This document shows positions 1 through 10,497 of a stretch of 64,000 bases of DNA, piece after piece. Made by a program: the position numbers and the translations under genes. Origin of the DNA: Lasiosphaeria ovina (taxonomy: Eukaryota > Ascomycota > Sordariomycetes > Sordariales > Lasiosphaeriaceae); contig JAULSN010000002.1 in assembly GCA_033439765.1 (NCBI GenBank), forward strand, positions 3,100,001 through 3,164,000, given 5' to 3'. Below the pieces are notes generated by a model. It was not told where the DNA came from. It did no database searches and was given only the letters and a program-made list of their open reading frames with translations. Position 1 is the first letter of the stretch, and every line of letters starts with the position of its first letter.

Positions 1-2
1 GG

Positions 3-332
3 CGTCGCATCTGCGAGGGCTACGGAGCGCGGGTGCTGTCGCTGCTCCGGACGGGGGGCATGTTTGTGGTGACGAGCTGCAACTGGACCGAGGCGGAGCT
101 GCGGGAGTGGTTTGAGCCGGCGCCGGCAACGACGACTGTCACAGCGGCTGCCGCCGACGCCACAGACAATAAGAACAGCAACAACGACGACGACGAGACG
201 GCGTCGTCGTCGTTCGTGCTGCGGCAGGTGGGCCGGATCGAATACCCCAGCTTCAGCTTCGGGGGCGTCAAGGGGCAGACGATTAGTACGCTGTGTTTCG
301 AGAAGGTAGCAGTGGCAGCCCCGCCATCATGA
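3..332 (+). CDS. EFM4: EFM4-like protein-lysine methyltransferase, C-terminal part
   Basis: Only the last ~109 codons are in the window; the reading frame is open from base 3 and ends at TGA 330-332. The visible protein contains the family-typical run FVVTSCNWTEAEL, then a low-complexity insert rich in Thr, Ala, Asn, Asp and Ser, then RIEYPSFSFGGVKGQTIST followed by LCFEK. The SCNWT and FGG.KGQTISTLCF signatures are those of the See1/Efm4 (EEF1AKMT2) family, SAM-dependent enzymes that methylate a lysine of translation elongation factor 1A in the cytosol. The SAM-binding half lies outside the window. The Asn/Asp-rich insert is longer than I would expect and may be lineage-specific. It is convergent with the PP2A-A gene. 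The family call is good; substrate is inferred from the family. Confidence 0.8.
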   Translation, partial: RRICEGYGARVLSLLRTGGMFVVTSCNWTEAELREWFEPAPATTTVTAAAADATDNKNSNNDDDETASSSFVLRQVGRIEYPSFSFGGVKGQTISTLCFEKVAVAAPPS

Positions 333-869
333 TATATGCCTATAAATGCAACATCAAATGCTAAAACCAACAATGCCATGTCCTCTTGTCTCTCCTCGGG
401 GAAAAACCCCTTCACCCTCGCTCAGGAGAAAAAGAAAGGGAAGCAACCCTTCACCCTGACAAGTTAAACGAAACAGGGGGTATAAAGAGACACTCACGCA
501 TGGCAATGGATTGTTCGGCATAGTAAAACCTGCCAAGTTGCTGCAAATTGCCATCAGAAACAAACGACACATACCATTACAGCTACTAACCCGAACATCG
601 CTACTCGCCTACCTACGAGGGTTTAAAAAGTATGTGCTCCAGCCCTCTCCCTCTCTACACTACCCTAACACCCGCTGGTCGGGAATCTCGTCCTTGGTGA
701 TCTCTGCATAGAAGAAGCAATGTCTAGCCGCGCAGTGACGAATACCGCGGCGGCGGTGAACTAGGAAACAGTGACTGGGAGATGGGATGAGAAAAAAGCT
801 ATTGGATTGATGATTCGATGCAAGGCCGGGACAGGAATGAGAATTGCTTCATTAAAGGTCTCTCTTCTT
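333..869. other. Convergent intergenic region
   Basis: This is the 3' flank shared by the EFM4-like gene and the PP2A scaffold gene. It must hold both 3' UTRs. Short open frames are present on both strands, but none has recognisable protein features. No RNA gene was seen. Confidence 0.6.
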
Positions 870-3174
870 CTATGGTGACGTGTTCATAGGCTCTCCACCA
901 CTCACAGCCAGGCCGGCTGCCGCCGCGGCCGCCGTAGTCGCAAAGTACCGCACATCCACGTCATCATCCTTTTGGAGCTTGTCTAGGCTGAACATGATGC
1001 GCTCGTCAATCAACTGCTGGCCTCTTGGTGACGCGGTGAAAGGGGTCTTGGCCTGCTCAAGAGCGTAGATGGTGCCTTGCTCGGGAAGGCGGCGCAGCAC
1101 TCCGATCAGGACAGCATATGTTTTCGCCACGTTGAAGCGAATGTTGGGAATTTCATCGCTGGTCAACTTCTCCAACATAGGGAGAATAGACTTGGCGATG
1201 ACATCCATGGTAACGACGCTAGCCAACGTCTGGGATGCGGGGGTTAGCATCAGTCCAGGCACATAAAGCGAATCAGAGGAGCACCTACCGAGATAGCAAA
1301 GCAGGTTGTCATCCTGTAGAGATAATTTGGGTGACCTCCCATGGCCATGACCTTTGGAATAATAGCCTCGCTGGCCCACTCGACGCCAAAGACCTCGGTG
1401 AGCTTCTTGAGGTTGTGAGTTGCCGCCTCGCGGATCGAAAAGACAGTGTCGCCAAGCCATCCCATACACAGCTGGCTGAGTTTCTCATCGAAGAACTTGA
1501 CACCCAACTGGCTAGCCAGCAAGGGCATGTACTCGATAATAGCGAGCCGTACCCGCCACTGCTTATCCTCCGCGAGCTGCACAATGGCCGGGAGAAGGGA
1601 CTGAGAGAGGAGGTCGATGCCGATAACTTGGTTTACCAGCTCCAATTTAGAGATGATATGAAGGCGGACCTCGGGGAACTCGTCTTTAAGCATCTGCAGA
1701 AACATGGGCAGGAGGTGGTCGATCGTCCTATCAAGATTGTTAGCAACCGGCTCGGGAACCACTAACGGCTGTACAAAAGGGAATACGCACTCTTGCTTGC
1801 CCAGAATCGGAGCTAGGCCACTAATTTGCGTTCCTAGGGCGGCTCTGACGTGCTGGGACGTGTCCGAGACCAGGTCCTCGATGCTACCCATAATCTCATT
1901 AAGGAGCGTCGTCCGATCAACCAAAGCACAGAACCCAGGAATCTGGCCCGCGATAGCTGTCCGCACTTCCGCCTCGTTGTCCTTGAGCAGTTTTACGAAC
2001 GCGGGCACTAGATCCCGCGACACAACCTCTTCATCAACCGCTTTCGCAATCTAGACAAATTTCCGTTAGCAAGCAGACAGGCGGGAGTGCAAAGGTTGGG
2101 TGGGCTTAGAGACCTTCTCAAACCTGTCGGCAATCATATACCGAACTCTCCAGCTCTTGTCTTCTATCAAGCTGCGTAGCGAAGTCAAGAGAACGCCGTG
2201 ACTCGCTTGCTGCTCTTTGGGCACGACTTCGGCGATGGAAATCAGAATCTCAACAGTGAGCAGCCGGACACTGTCTTGGTCGTCTTGGGCCAGATGCTGG
2301 AACATGGGTATCATTTCTTCGACAACAATTGCGGCGGGCATCTCCTTGACAAACTTGGCCATGTTGGTGGCAGCCTGTCGTCGCACCATGGGAGTATCGT
2401 CGTGCACGAGCTGGCCAAATTGCTGGCGGAGCTGTTCTTGGATGGGGGGCGAGACCTTGGAATAGGGCGCCGTGAAGAGGCCGCAGCCCGACACCTTGGA
2501 GGTGAACCAGTCGGCCTTGGAGAGACGAATCGTAAGGGGGATGAAGTACTCCTCGACTTGCTGCGAAGACAAGTCGACGCAGATCTTGTTTAGCGACTCG
2601 ACGGCCTAGACACACACACAGTCAGTAACGGTGGCCCCGACATGAGCCGCACAAACCAGTATGCATGCATACCTTGTCTCGCACAACGGGCTCCTCTATA
2701 GCCGCGAGGTTTTCGAGGGGCGACAGGAGGACATGGCCCCACTGCGGTCCGCCAACATAGTCGATGAAGGTGCCGAGCTCTTCGCTCAGCGCGACGAGAA
2801 CTTCGTCTTCGTCCTCGACTGACTCTATATGTGGGTGGAAAGTGCTCAGGTTAGCGACCAGACAGGCGGGCGAAAGCGAAAGCCGCTGCTTTTTTTGGGC
2901 AGGGCGGGACCAGGCTGGACTGACCGTCAAGGAATGGAATCAGCTCGTCGCGAGTGCGCTCGGCGCCCAGCGCGAGGGCAATGGTCGAGAGACGGTGGAT
3001 GGCATTGAGACGAAGCAATACATCATCGTGCTAGCCACATGTCAGTACATGGTTTGTTCGCCGTGCATGCAGAGCCGAGAAATCGAGGCCTGCGTCGCGG
3101 TACCATACCTTCAATTCATCGATCAGGACAGCGATGGGGTAGAGCTCGTCGTTCGGGGCGGTCGCGTCGGCCAT
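870..3174 (-). CDS. TPD3: Protein phosphatase 2A scaffold (A/PR65) subunit
   Basis: This is the structural HEAT-repeat subunit that holds the catalytic C subunit and a variable B subunit of PP2A. I read six exons on the minus strand: 3174-3109, 3030-2925, 2824-2673, 2605-2114, 2050-1289 and 1229-870, giving 1938 nt or 645 aa, close to yeast Tpd3 (635 aa). The start [20 protein letters not shown] is the PR65 N-terminus. HEAT repeats follow throughout, with typical helices such as [32 protein letters not shown] and [13 protein letters not shown]. The C-terminus carries an Ala-rich tail ([15 protein letters not shown]) beyond the usual end of the fold. All junctions obey GT-AG and keep frame; the exon 3/4 and 5/6 joins restore conserved sequence. 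The identification is very secure. Exact small-exon borders come from splice consensus and family continuity and were not checked against transcripts. Confidence 0.95.
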
Positions 3175-3863
3175 GTTGAAGCGGCGATGGCGGCGATGAC
3201 GGCGGGCTCAGGGATCGCGAGTTGTGTGCAGAGGGTGGGTGCTGCCGCTGCTGCAGATAAAACCGACTTTTGGTCTGGCGTTTATTGGGAAAGGCGTCTG
3301 ATCGCGTGTGCGAGAGGGAGTGATGCAATCAAAGTAAGGTAGCCGACCGACGGGGCGGGCGCACTGCTTTGGAACTTTGACTGAACTTGGCTGGTGCGGT
3401 GCGGTGCGGTGCGGGCGAGCTTGTGCTGGCGCTGGGTGCTTGCTTTGCTTCTCCGCGTTTCGGGCACAGATGAGGCCGGCACAATATGTTCAACGCAGGG
3501 TAGTAGCAGGCGCGACGGCGACCATGGCACACGGATAGAGACTACAGCTGGGTTCGATGCGCCCCCTGGTATCTTAGGACCGCTGAAGGCTTGGAGTAGT
3601 AGTGCACGGCGGTCGTATGAATCGATGAGTGATGTAGGCAGGTGGTTGTTGAAGGCTCAAGGCCAAGCTCAGCGCAGCCTAACAAATTGCCTGCGCACTG
3701 GCCCAGGCCTGGCCTGGCAGGCGCTGGTCGCGGAGGGGCAACAAGGCAGGCACGACAGCAGGAGGAAATAATGACAGGGTGTGCAGGGGCCACCACAAAT
3801 AACCCCCCTCTCCATTTCCCCAATAGCAACCTGATCTGGAAGCGCCGTCCTATTTTTCATGTC

Positions 3864-3927
3864 GACACATTCTTTTCAATTTGATGTTTAGCTCACTTCG
3901 GCAAACTTGCAGCGTCGTACAGAACCC
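3864..3927 (+). repeat. Direct repeat, copy 1 (~65 bp)
   Basis: Copy 1 of a pair; the second copy is at 4193-4262. A 30-base core (3879-3908 in this copy) is identical, and the flanks differ by a few substitutions and a short indel. The copies lie in the same orientation 332 bp apart, which could be short terminal repeats of a degenerate element or a local duplication. Confidence 0.75.
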
Positions 3928-4079
3928 GATGCTATCTTCATTTAATATAAGTGGCCACCGTACAATTCAATCCCTGAATGTTTGTTAGCGGGGGACTTTC
4001 CATGATCAGAATGGCCTCAACACCTTACTCCTCCCCTGAAGGTTTTTTGCCGAGGGAGGCAATAGGAGCATGAAGAAAC

Positions 4080-4122
4080 CCTATTATAGAATATTCGAGG
4101 CCTTTCTCTCTCCTATAATAGG
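4080..4122. repeat. Short inverted repeat between the direct repeats
   Basis: CCTATTATAG at 4080-4089 is repeated as its reverse complement CTATAATAGG at 4113-4122, leaving a 23-base loop. It sits midway between the two direct repeats. It could form a weak hairpin; no function is evident. Confidence 0.5.
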
Positions 4123-4192
4123 CTTTCCCTGGCCGGGTTGTCTGTTATCATCTTCTCTGTACCACGCCAACATTGTACGTGTATATGTCTTA

Positions 4193-4262
4193 TCGACACT
4201 TTTTCCTTTCGATTTGATGTTTAGCTCACTTCGGCAAACTTAAAGCGTCGTACAAAACCCGG
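4193..4262 (+). repeat. Direct repeat, copy 2 (~65 bp)
   Basis: This is the second copy of the 3864-3927 repeat. The identical 30-base core is at 4212-4241. It lies immediately before the possible orphan gene, so it could also be a duplicated promoter or leader segment. Confidence 0.75.
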
Positions 4263-4417
4263 GCATTATGGACGCAATTCTGCACCAATTCTGCTCCCAA
4301 CTCTGCTCCTAATTCTACAAATCGCTACTCGCATCCCCAAAATACCGAGTGTTGGCGTATCGAGATGTAAGTAAGTAATATTTTTTTTATAATTCCTAAT
4401 TGATTTGATCCTTAATA

Positions 4418-4985
4418 GCCATAGGTTTCTTCTTCCGCTATAACACTGGAGACGTCGAGAATCAGTCAGTTCTAAATCTTGGAGCCAAGGTCGCAGATGT
4501 TTCCCATCGGGCTGCAACTCTTGAAGTCTATAGACGGAAATATCACGCCGAGCTCCATGAATTTCGAACCGAGATGAGAGAGGGATTCAAGGAGCTCGCG
4601 CTCAAGCAAGAGAGCTTGGCCTCTCAACCCGAAGTGGAGATAGAGCTCGCGTTCAAGAGCTTGACCTCTGAACTTGAAGTGAAGATAGCCGAATTCACAT
4701 CCGCACAGGAGAAATGGTTGGCTGAGTTCGGATCGGAACAACAGAAATATTTCACCTAGTTATACTTTAGAACTCTTTTCGCTCTACGTTTATCTTCCAA
4801 TATCTTCGACTTTCCTTTCCAGCGAGTATCAGGTCGTAGGAGTCTCGGTTCTCCTTGTTGGTATTACCCTCACCGCGCCACAAACTACATCCGTTCGTCT
4901 TGACAACGAGATTAAACGGCGTGCTATGGATCACGCCAATATGAACAAAATGATACAGGCTATGGCCAAGGAGGAGACAGATTAG
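4418..4985 (+). CDS. Possible orphan gene: coiled-coil segment plus membrane helix
   Basis: I do not recognise the family. An open frame begins after a plausible intron (donor GTAAGT at 4367, acceptor TAG at 4415-4417) and runs to TAG at 4757-4759. Its Glu/Lys/Leu-rich stretch (TLEVYRRKYHAELHEFRTEM onward, then KELALKQESLASQPEVEIE) has helical, coiled-coil-like periodicity. After a pyrimidine-rich tract ending TTTCCAG at about 4822 a second frame opens: VVGVSVLLVGITLTA, a likely membrane helix, then a charged tail ending MAKEETD and TAG at 4983-4985. The donor joining the two parts is not clear; candidates are a weak GT near 4713 or a frameshift. No convincing start codon was found upstream. 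This could be a small tail-anchored-like orphan or a decayed gene. Confidence 0.3.
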
Positions 4986-5297
4986 AGGATATGGGCCCCA
5001 TAGAGTGTCCAAACTCCCGTCTCTTTGACGCTGCCGATGTATGGCTTATATGCTAATGTCAAGTTAGTCTAGATGCAAACGGAAAACGGAACGCTGGCCA
5101 TTAGCTAGAATGCGAAAGCCGTCTTTTACCCTGCGGGTCCAATCGCCGATGCTAGTTCTATTGGCATGGCTGATATACATGGTTTGGGTTGATAACGCTG
5201 GCTGTCTAGAAGCAATGGCCTCCCAAGAAAATTGGAAGCGGTGGTTGTGACAACATTCTAGGTAATCACCCGCGTCAGGTCATGGCGGACCGACTAC
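4986..5297. other. Intergenic region
   Basis: This is the 3' flank of the myotubularin gene and of the possible orphan gene. No feature seen. Confidence 0.5.
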
Positions 5298-7836
5298 CTA
5301 TTCCATGCTCTTCATTTCCTGTCCTCCGATGCCTTCGTCTGGGTCTGTATCAGTGCTCCAGTCTTCTTGGCGGCTGCTGGAACCGGAAGAATGACCGCCA
5401 ACTCGATTCCTCCCATTGCTCGCGCTGGATGCCCCACCAAACACCCCTTTAGTTATTCCAAGCCCAGATATCTTGTCTTGCAAGACAGCAAGAGCTCCGG
5501 GCACCTCCCCAGCACTTGCGCTGCGGTTCAGCGATGGAGGACTCCTCGTCTCAGGTGTAAGAGCCTCGTGGGCCAATTCCACGCCGGCGAGCACCGATTG
5601 ACTGTTCTTCAGTGTTGGCGGCTGAGGACTCCTAGTCGGGCTCGTCCAATCCCGTTCTGGTGGACTATTCATGTCATCTCCACCGAAGTCTGGTGACTGG
5701 GAAAGAGTCGACGAGGTCTGTGACGCATAAGCCGCAACACGCTCCGCGGTTGCTGCGGTTGCATTGAGGTCGCCGTTCATTTCATCATCGGTTCGGTTAA
5801 AAACTTGATGCCACCACCGTACCTCGCCGAGGCGCGGGAATATGAGCCGTTCACGTCCTTTGGTGTGGTCGTCTATTGTAGCGTCATATTGTCCGTTCGT
5901 GAATTCTTGACGCCGGCTCAAGAAATACGCCCAGACACTGCGTGTACGCTCTTGCAACTTGGCCTCTCGGCGCTGGCGCTCGTTGTTGTACAGGAATGTG
6001 CCATATTGGCACGAGTAGACGTGGTAAAGAAGGCGGCGCAGAAATCGCTCGTTGAATTCAAACCTTGTCGGGTGTTGCCGGAGAAGCTGGTATGTCGCGT
6101 CAAGAAACTGGTGGAAGACGGGTGAAACATCCTTTAGCCTCGTCGCTAGCCCTTCTGCGACGGGAACAGGCTCCTGCTTGGCCTCGTCAACGGCCGAAGC
6201 ATCATCGGCCTCTGACGAGTTGTCCTTGTCATTGCTGACATTCTTGATCCAGAACCGTTTCGCACTGGCTAGCGCGTTTTCAATGGCGTCGCCTCGCCCG
6301 TCGCTGTCACCGGGCTTGACAGCAGATCCAGCGAGGGCGTCGTTATCAGCGGCGAACCAGCTTTCGTGGCTCAAATGGCCAGACCTTAGCTGAAACATGT
6401 GTCCAAAGGAGAGCCAGTCCTTCTCCACCAACACGATAAAGCCTTCCAAGGTGCGGTAATACGGATCCAGCATCAGCTGAGCGAGTGCGCTGAGCTGACT
6501 TGTCCGGTCCCAGCCATCCGAGCAGTGTATGAGGACGTGGGAGTGCTGAATGCTGACCTGACGAGCGATGATGGCCGACCCGTCAAGAATCCCAGTTATG
6601 TGCTTTAGCCACTTGCTCTTGGCCAGAAGTTCCTTGTTGGGCGGAAAGGGCGACACATCGGCGTCTTTGATGGCGGTCACAACCTTCTCTAAAGACTCCC
6701 TCATGACATGAATATTGTCTATATTGAGGAACACCTTCCTGGCAAACCTGTAGTAGTCCATGTTTTCCGAACCCATGCCGATGGCCTGCATGGCATAGGA
6801 ATTGATGGCAGGGCGAGCGTCCACGATCAAGTTGTTTTGCTGGGCACCATATATTAGCCTCTTCCCCGTCTTCTCGTCGTAAAATGCGTTGCCGGTGATG
6901 AGCTCGTCCTCCCTCCGTTCGGTTTCAGATAGCGACATGTCAGCATCTGCGCTCTCGGCACTCAGGTCCACATGGCTTGAGGACGGGCTCTGATCCGCGA
7001 TCGCCGACGGCGGAGTATCGGCCAAGTCTGATGCCGCAGAGAAGCAGGCGCCAACGAGACGCTCATCCTGGATGCTCCGCTTCATCCTCAGGCCCACAAA
7101 AGGCTGCGAGCTGCGAGTTATGGTGCAGTTGTTGACGGGGTGGAGGTAGGATAGCGTGGGTATGCGGGCACGGGACCGGAAGTTGGCAGCGTACTTAAGA
7201 GTGTTGTCCGAAATCTTGGATGGCACGGCAAGTACTGCCGGGTATGTCGGGGAAAATGAATAATCTGCGTTTATTGAAGTGATCCTCCAGCCCAGATCTG
7301 CCGCCTTCTCACTTATACCCTGCCGCCGAAACTCGGCCGGGGCGTCGTACACATCCCAGCCACTGATCTTGTACTCGGGAGAGGCGTGTGGGGGAGAGTA
7401 GCTGAAGGCCAGGAGCTTGTCTACGCTCCCCAGTCTGCAGGTCCTGGCTCGTATAAAATCAAAGGCGTCGCGAGCCTGCTTGTCGTCGGCAAAGTTGAAG
7501 CTGACGTAGGTGAAGTCACGGAACCGGATGCGTATTGACGAGGGGATGCCGCTCGAGGGGGGCGTCGCCTTGAGGGTGCACTGGGCGATGACATGGAAGG
7601 CAAACCAGGCCTGCTTCACCCGCTTCTTCAGTTCCGGATCGGCGGCAATGGCCGACTCGGGCGGGAACCGGAAGACGAGGTGGAAGTCATTAAGGGCCAG
7701 GTCGCCGAGTTCCGGTTTCCCGCCTCGCAGAGCATGTATACCGCTGTAAACCTAGACGCCTGGTTCAGCAACTGATGCGCCTTGGTTTCCGCCTTGGGCA
7801 AGGGTCACATACATGTTTGTTATGTGGCGCCGCCAT
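5298..7836 (-). CDS. YMR1: Myotubularin-family phosphoinositide 3-phosphatase
   Basis: Myotubularins remove the 3-phosphate from PI(3)P and PI(3,5)P2 on endosomal membranes. I read two exons on the minus strand: 7836-7813 (MAAPHNKH) and 7751-5298, joined across a 61-nt intron (donor GTATGT, acceptor TCTAG), giving 825 aa. The N-terminal part contains the PH-GRAM-like region with SSIRIRFRDFTYVSFNF. The central phosphatase domain carries the catalytic signature HCSDGWDRTSQ at 6527-6495, with the nucleophilic Cys near residue 418 and the CX5R Arg intact, followed by DWLSFGHMF and the family block SHESWF. These residues indicate an active enzyme rather than a dead pseudophosphatase. The C-terminal ~200 residues are Ser/Thr/Pro-rich and probably disordered, making the protein longer than yeast Ymr1 (688 aa). 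It is divergent from RPS3. The eight-residue first exon is supported by frame and splice sites only. Confidence 0.92.
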
Positions 7837-8595
7837 GTTGTTGGAGAACGTCGGGAGACCAAGCTGGCCTGGGCGATGGGAAGTGGGCAGTAGATAATGT
7901 ATGTTCTAAACTACCTGGCCGTAGTCCGTCGGGTCGCAGATGTATTAGTGGCGCTCAGGCAATCCAGACGCAACGACGACAAGAGGGCGACACGGAGTTG
8001 GAGATGCTGGGAGCCCGCAGCGGCGGCAGGTGAGGGGCTGAGCGGCCTGCAGCGGGGGGTTCATTCATGAACTAACTGAAAGGGACCGCATCGAGGCTTT
8101 CGGGCGCGTGAAGCATGAGTAAAGCAGGCGGTAAACCTTGAGCTTCAAAAGTTATTATGTGCTGTTGGCAGGCCAAAAAGAAATTCACACGACCAAGCCT
8201 GCCCGACGAAGAAAGTCAGCCTCGAATATGCGCCGCGCCATCGCATTTGACTTGACGTCGACAGCACCCCACCTTTCAGCACCTCCAAGCCTGACAGGCC
8301 AGGCAGCCGCAAACCTCTTGAGGGCCCACTTCATTTTTGGGATGCCGCCAAGCCAGCCCCACTAATTCAGGTCACACACTGTCCAGCTTTTGGTGCGTCC
8401 TGATTGGCCGGCACTAACCCTACTCCACAGCTGCTCGGAACGGGAAAGACAGCCCACCAAGAATTCGCAAAAAGCGTTGCGCAGGTCGAATTTCCCCCCG
8501 TCTCTCGAAAAGTTGGGTGAACAGCACACGAAGGCATCCCCTCAATTTTCAGAGCAATTGAAGCCTTCTGGACCCTCAGAAGCCAAACCGCAACC
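7837..8595. promoter_or_regulatory. Divergent promoter region, myotubularin / RPS3
   Basis: These 759 bp lie between two divergent start codons and must serve both genes. On the RPS3 side there is an inverted CCAAT box (TGATTGG, 8401-8407) and a telobox-like AACCCTA at 8416-8422, a motif known from ribosomal-protein promoters in fungi. The 5' leader of RPS3 follows. No open frame of interest was found. Confidence 0.55.
8401..8422. promoter_or_regulatory. CCAAT box and telobox-like motif upstream of RPS3
   Basis: TGATTGG (CCAATCA on the other strand) at 8401-8407 is a consensus site for the fungal HAP/CBC complex. AACCCTA at 8416-8422 matches the telobox-type element associated with ribosomal-protein genes. 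Both lie about 175-195 bp before the RPS3 ATG. The sites are visible in the sequence; occupancy is inference. Confidence 0.45.
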
Positions 8596-8708
8596 ATGGC
8601 TGTTCCCGGCACCCAAATGTAAGTCAGAAAAAACATCATTATCGTAGCAGCCCTAGCTCCGTCTTTGCCCTGTCTGTGGACGGCTTCGGCTTCGGTTTCG
8701 GCTTGGAT

Positions 8709-8741
<33 letters not shown>

Positions 8742-9568
8742 TAACGGAGTACCTTTTTGGAGGTCTGATCACACAAATACTGACTCGAATTTTTTGTCAA
8801 AATAGTTCCAAGCGCAGAAAGTTCGTCGCTGACGGCGTCTTCTATGCCGAGCTGAACGAGTTCTTCCAGCGTGAGCTGGCCGAGGAGGGCTACTCGGGTG
8901 TCGAAGTCCGCGTCACCCCCACCGTCACCGACATCATCATCCGCGCCACACACACCCAGGAGGTTCTGGGAGAGCAGGGTCGCCGCATCCGTGAGCTCAC
9001 CAGCTTGATCCAGAAGCGGTTCAAGTTCCCCGAGAACTCGGTCTCCCTCTATGCCGCCAAGGTGCAGAACCGCGGTCTGTCGGCCGTCGCCCAGTGCGAG
9101 TCCCTCCGGTACAAGCTCCTGAACGGCCTTGCCGTCCGTCGTGCGTGCTATGGTGTCCTGCGCTTCATCATGGAGAGCGGTGCCAAGGGTTGCGAGGTTG
9201 TGGTCTCCGGAAAATTGCGCGCTGCCCGCGCCAAGAGCATGAAGTTCACCGATGGCTTCATGATCCACTCCGGCCAGCCGGCCAAGGACTTCATCGACAG
9301 CGCGACACGGCACGTGCTGCTCCGCCAGGGTGTGCTCGGAATCAAGGTCAAGATCATGCGCGGCTCCGACCCCGAGGGCAAGGCCGGCCCCCAGAAGTCT
9401 CTCCCCGACGCCGTCACCATCATCGACCCGAAGGAGGAGACGCCTGTTGTGCAGCCCATCAGCCAGGATTATGGCGCTAAGGCCGCACAGGTCCAGGCCG
9501 CTGCTGAAGCTGCTCGCCAGGAGGAGCAGGCTGGAGCCGAGGAGGAGCCCGTAACTGAGGAGCAGTAG
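8596..9568 (+). CDS. RPS3: 40S ribosomal protein S3 (uS3)
   Basis: This is a core small-subunit ribosomal protein at the mRNA entry channel. There are two exons: 8596-8618 (MAVPGTQ plus two bases) and 8806-9568, joined across a 187-nt intron (GTAAGT to AATAG), giving 261 aa. The join makes the conserved start [20 protein letters not shown]. The KH domain with [11 protein letters not shown] and the diagnostic blocks [36 protein letters not shown] and [16 protein letters not shown] are all intact. The C-terminal tail is longer and more acidic than the human protein ([18 protein letters not shown]). The intron contains a GGCGAC hexamer tandem repeat. Together with the CCAAT and telobox elements upstream, this is a typical fungal ribosomal-protein gene. 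Confidence 0.98.
8710..8740 (+). repeat. GACGGC hexamer tandem repeat inside the RPS3 intron
   Basis: About five copies of a GACGGC hexamer lie within the only intron of RPS3, preceded by an imperfect GGCTTC/GGTTTC run. GAC/GGC triplets are atypical of the pyrimidine- and AT-richer body of fungal introns. The repeat does not reach either splice site. Confidence 0.85.
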
Positions 9569-10461
9569 GTTAGCTTGACGTCGGGTAACTTGTCGGACAC
9601 GGAGGGCGGTGGACTTCCCCCGAATGCCACGGATGTGGTGGATGTGGTGGATGAGTAGTAAGAAACACGCAGGCTGCTGCTATTGGAGATTGTTTCTTCA
9701 ATGCGCATACAATCTCAGCAACTCGGTTGTGGATGGAAGGGTTACATGGCGTCACGTTTGATCATTCACATTTGCATTGAGATCGCGAAAAGGGAAAGGG
9801 ACTGTTTGTTGCTTGGAACGGTGGCTTTGTAACTACCCACACAGAACAGGGCAGCAACGTCAAGATGAGACCCTGATACCCGCCAGGGAAATGAGATTTC
9901 TGAACCAGCTTTCTGCGTGTCGTGTGTTATGACGACCGTGACACTCGCGCGAGCTACCTACTGTGGGTTCCATTCCCTACCACGTCTCTTTTGACGGGAT
10001 TACCAGATATATCAGCTGTGCTGATTCTGGATGCGCTATTCTTACTGCGTCCTCTGGAGACTATGATCTTCTCGCTTTTCTTACCAAACCAATACTAGCG
10101 ATACACGATCAATGCTAAAGGACAGCCAAAGCCATATTGCTACGAAACCCGGGTCTGATCCAATTGGAGCTTTGTTCTTGATGGATACATTGATTTCTCC
10201 ATTCTGGCTGTCAATTTGAGATATTGAAGCCCTCCCAACACTTCACAAGGTCTAGACGACGGGGTCTCTCCGTCTTGCTACTAGCTTGTAGCGGTACCCA
10301 GAGTGTGCCAGACAAAAAGGGGGTTGGTTATGTAGGCGAACACTCAACACCACCCATGTCTGCACAACGAGCAGGAAGAAAGAGACGTGATTTGATCTAC
10401 AAACCACACAGCTCCCAACCAGGCAACGCTAGTCAGGACGATATCCAGCCAGGCAGGAACA

Positions 10462-10497
<36 letters not shown>

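Larger units (their letters stand above)
3175..4417. other. Intergenic region upstream of PP2A-A
   Basis: This holds the PP2A-A promoter on its left. A GGTGC tetramer-like tandem (four copies, 3393-3413) and a GC-rich block lie at 3,340-3,770. From about 3,850 the composition turns AT-richer and contains a pair of direct repeats and a 10-bp inverted repeat (listed separately). The open frames at 3,394-3,884 overlap on both strands and look like GC-bias artefacts. Confidence 0.5.
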
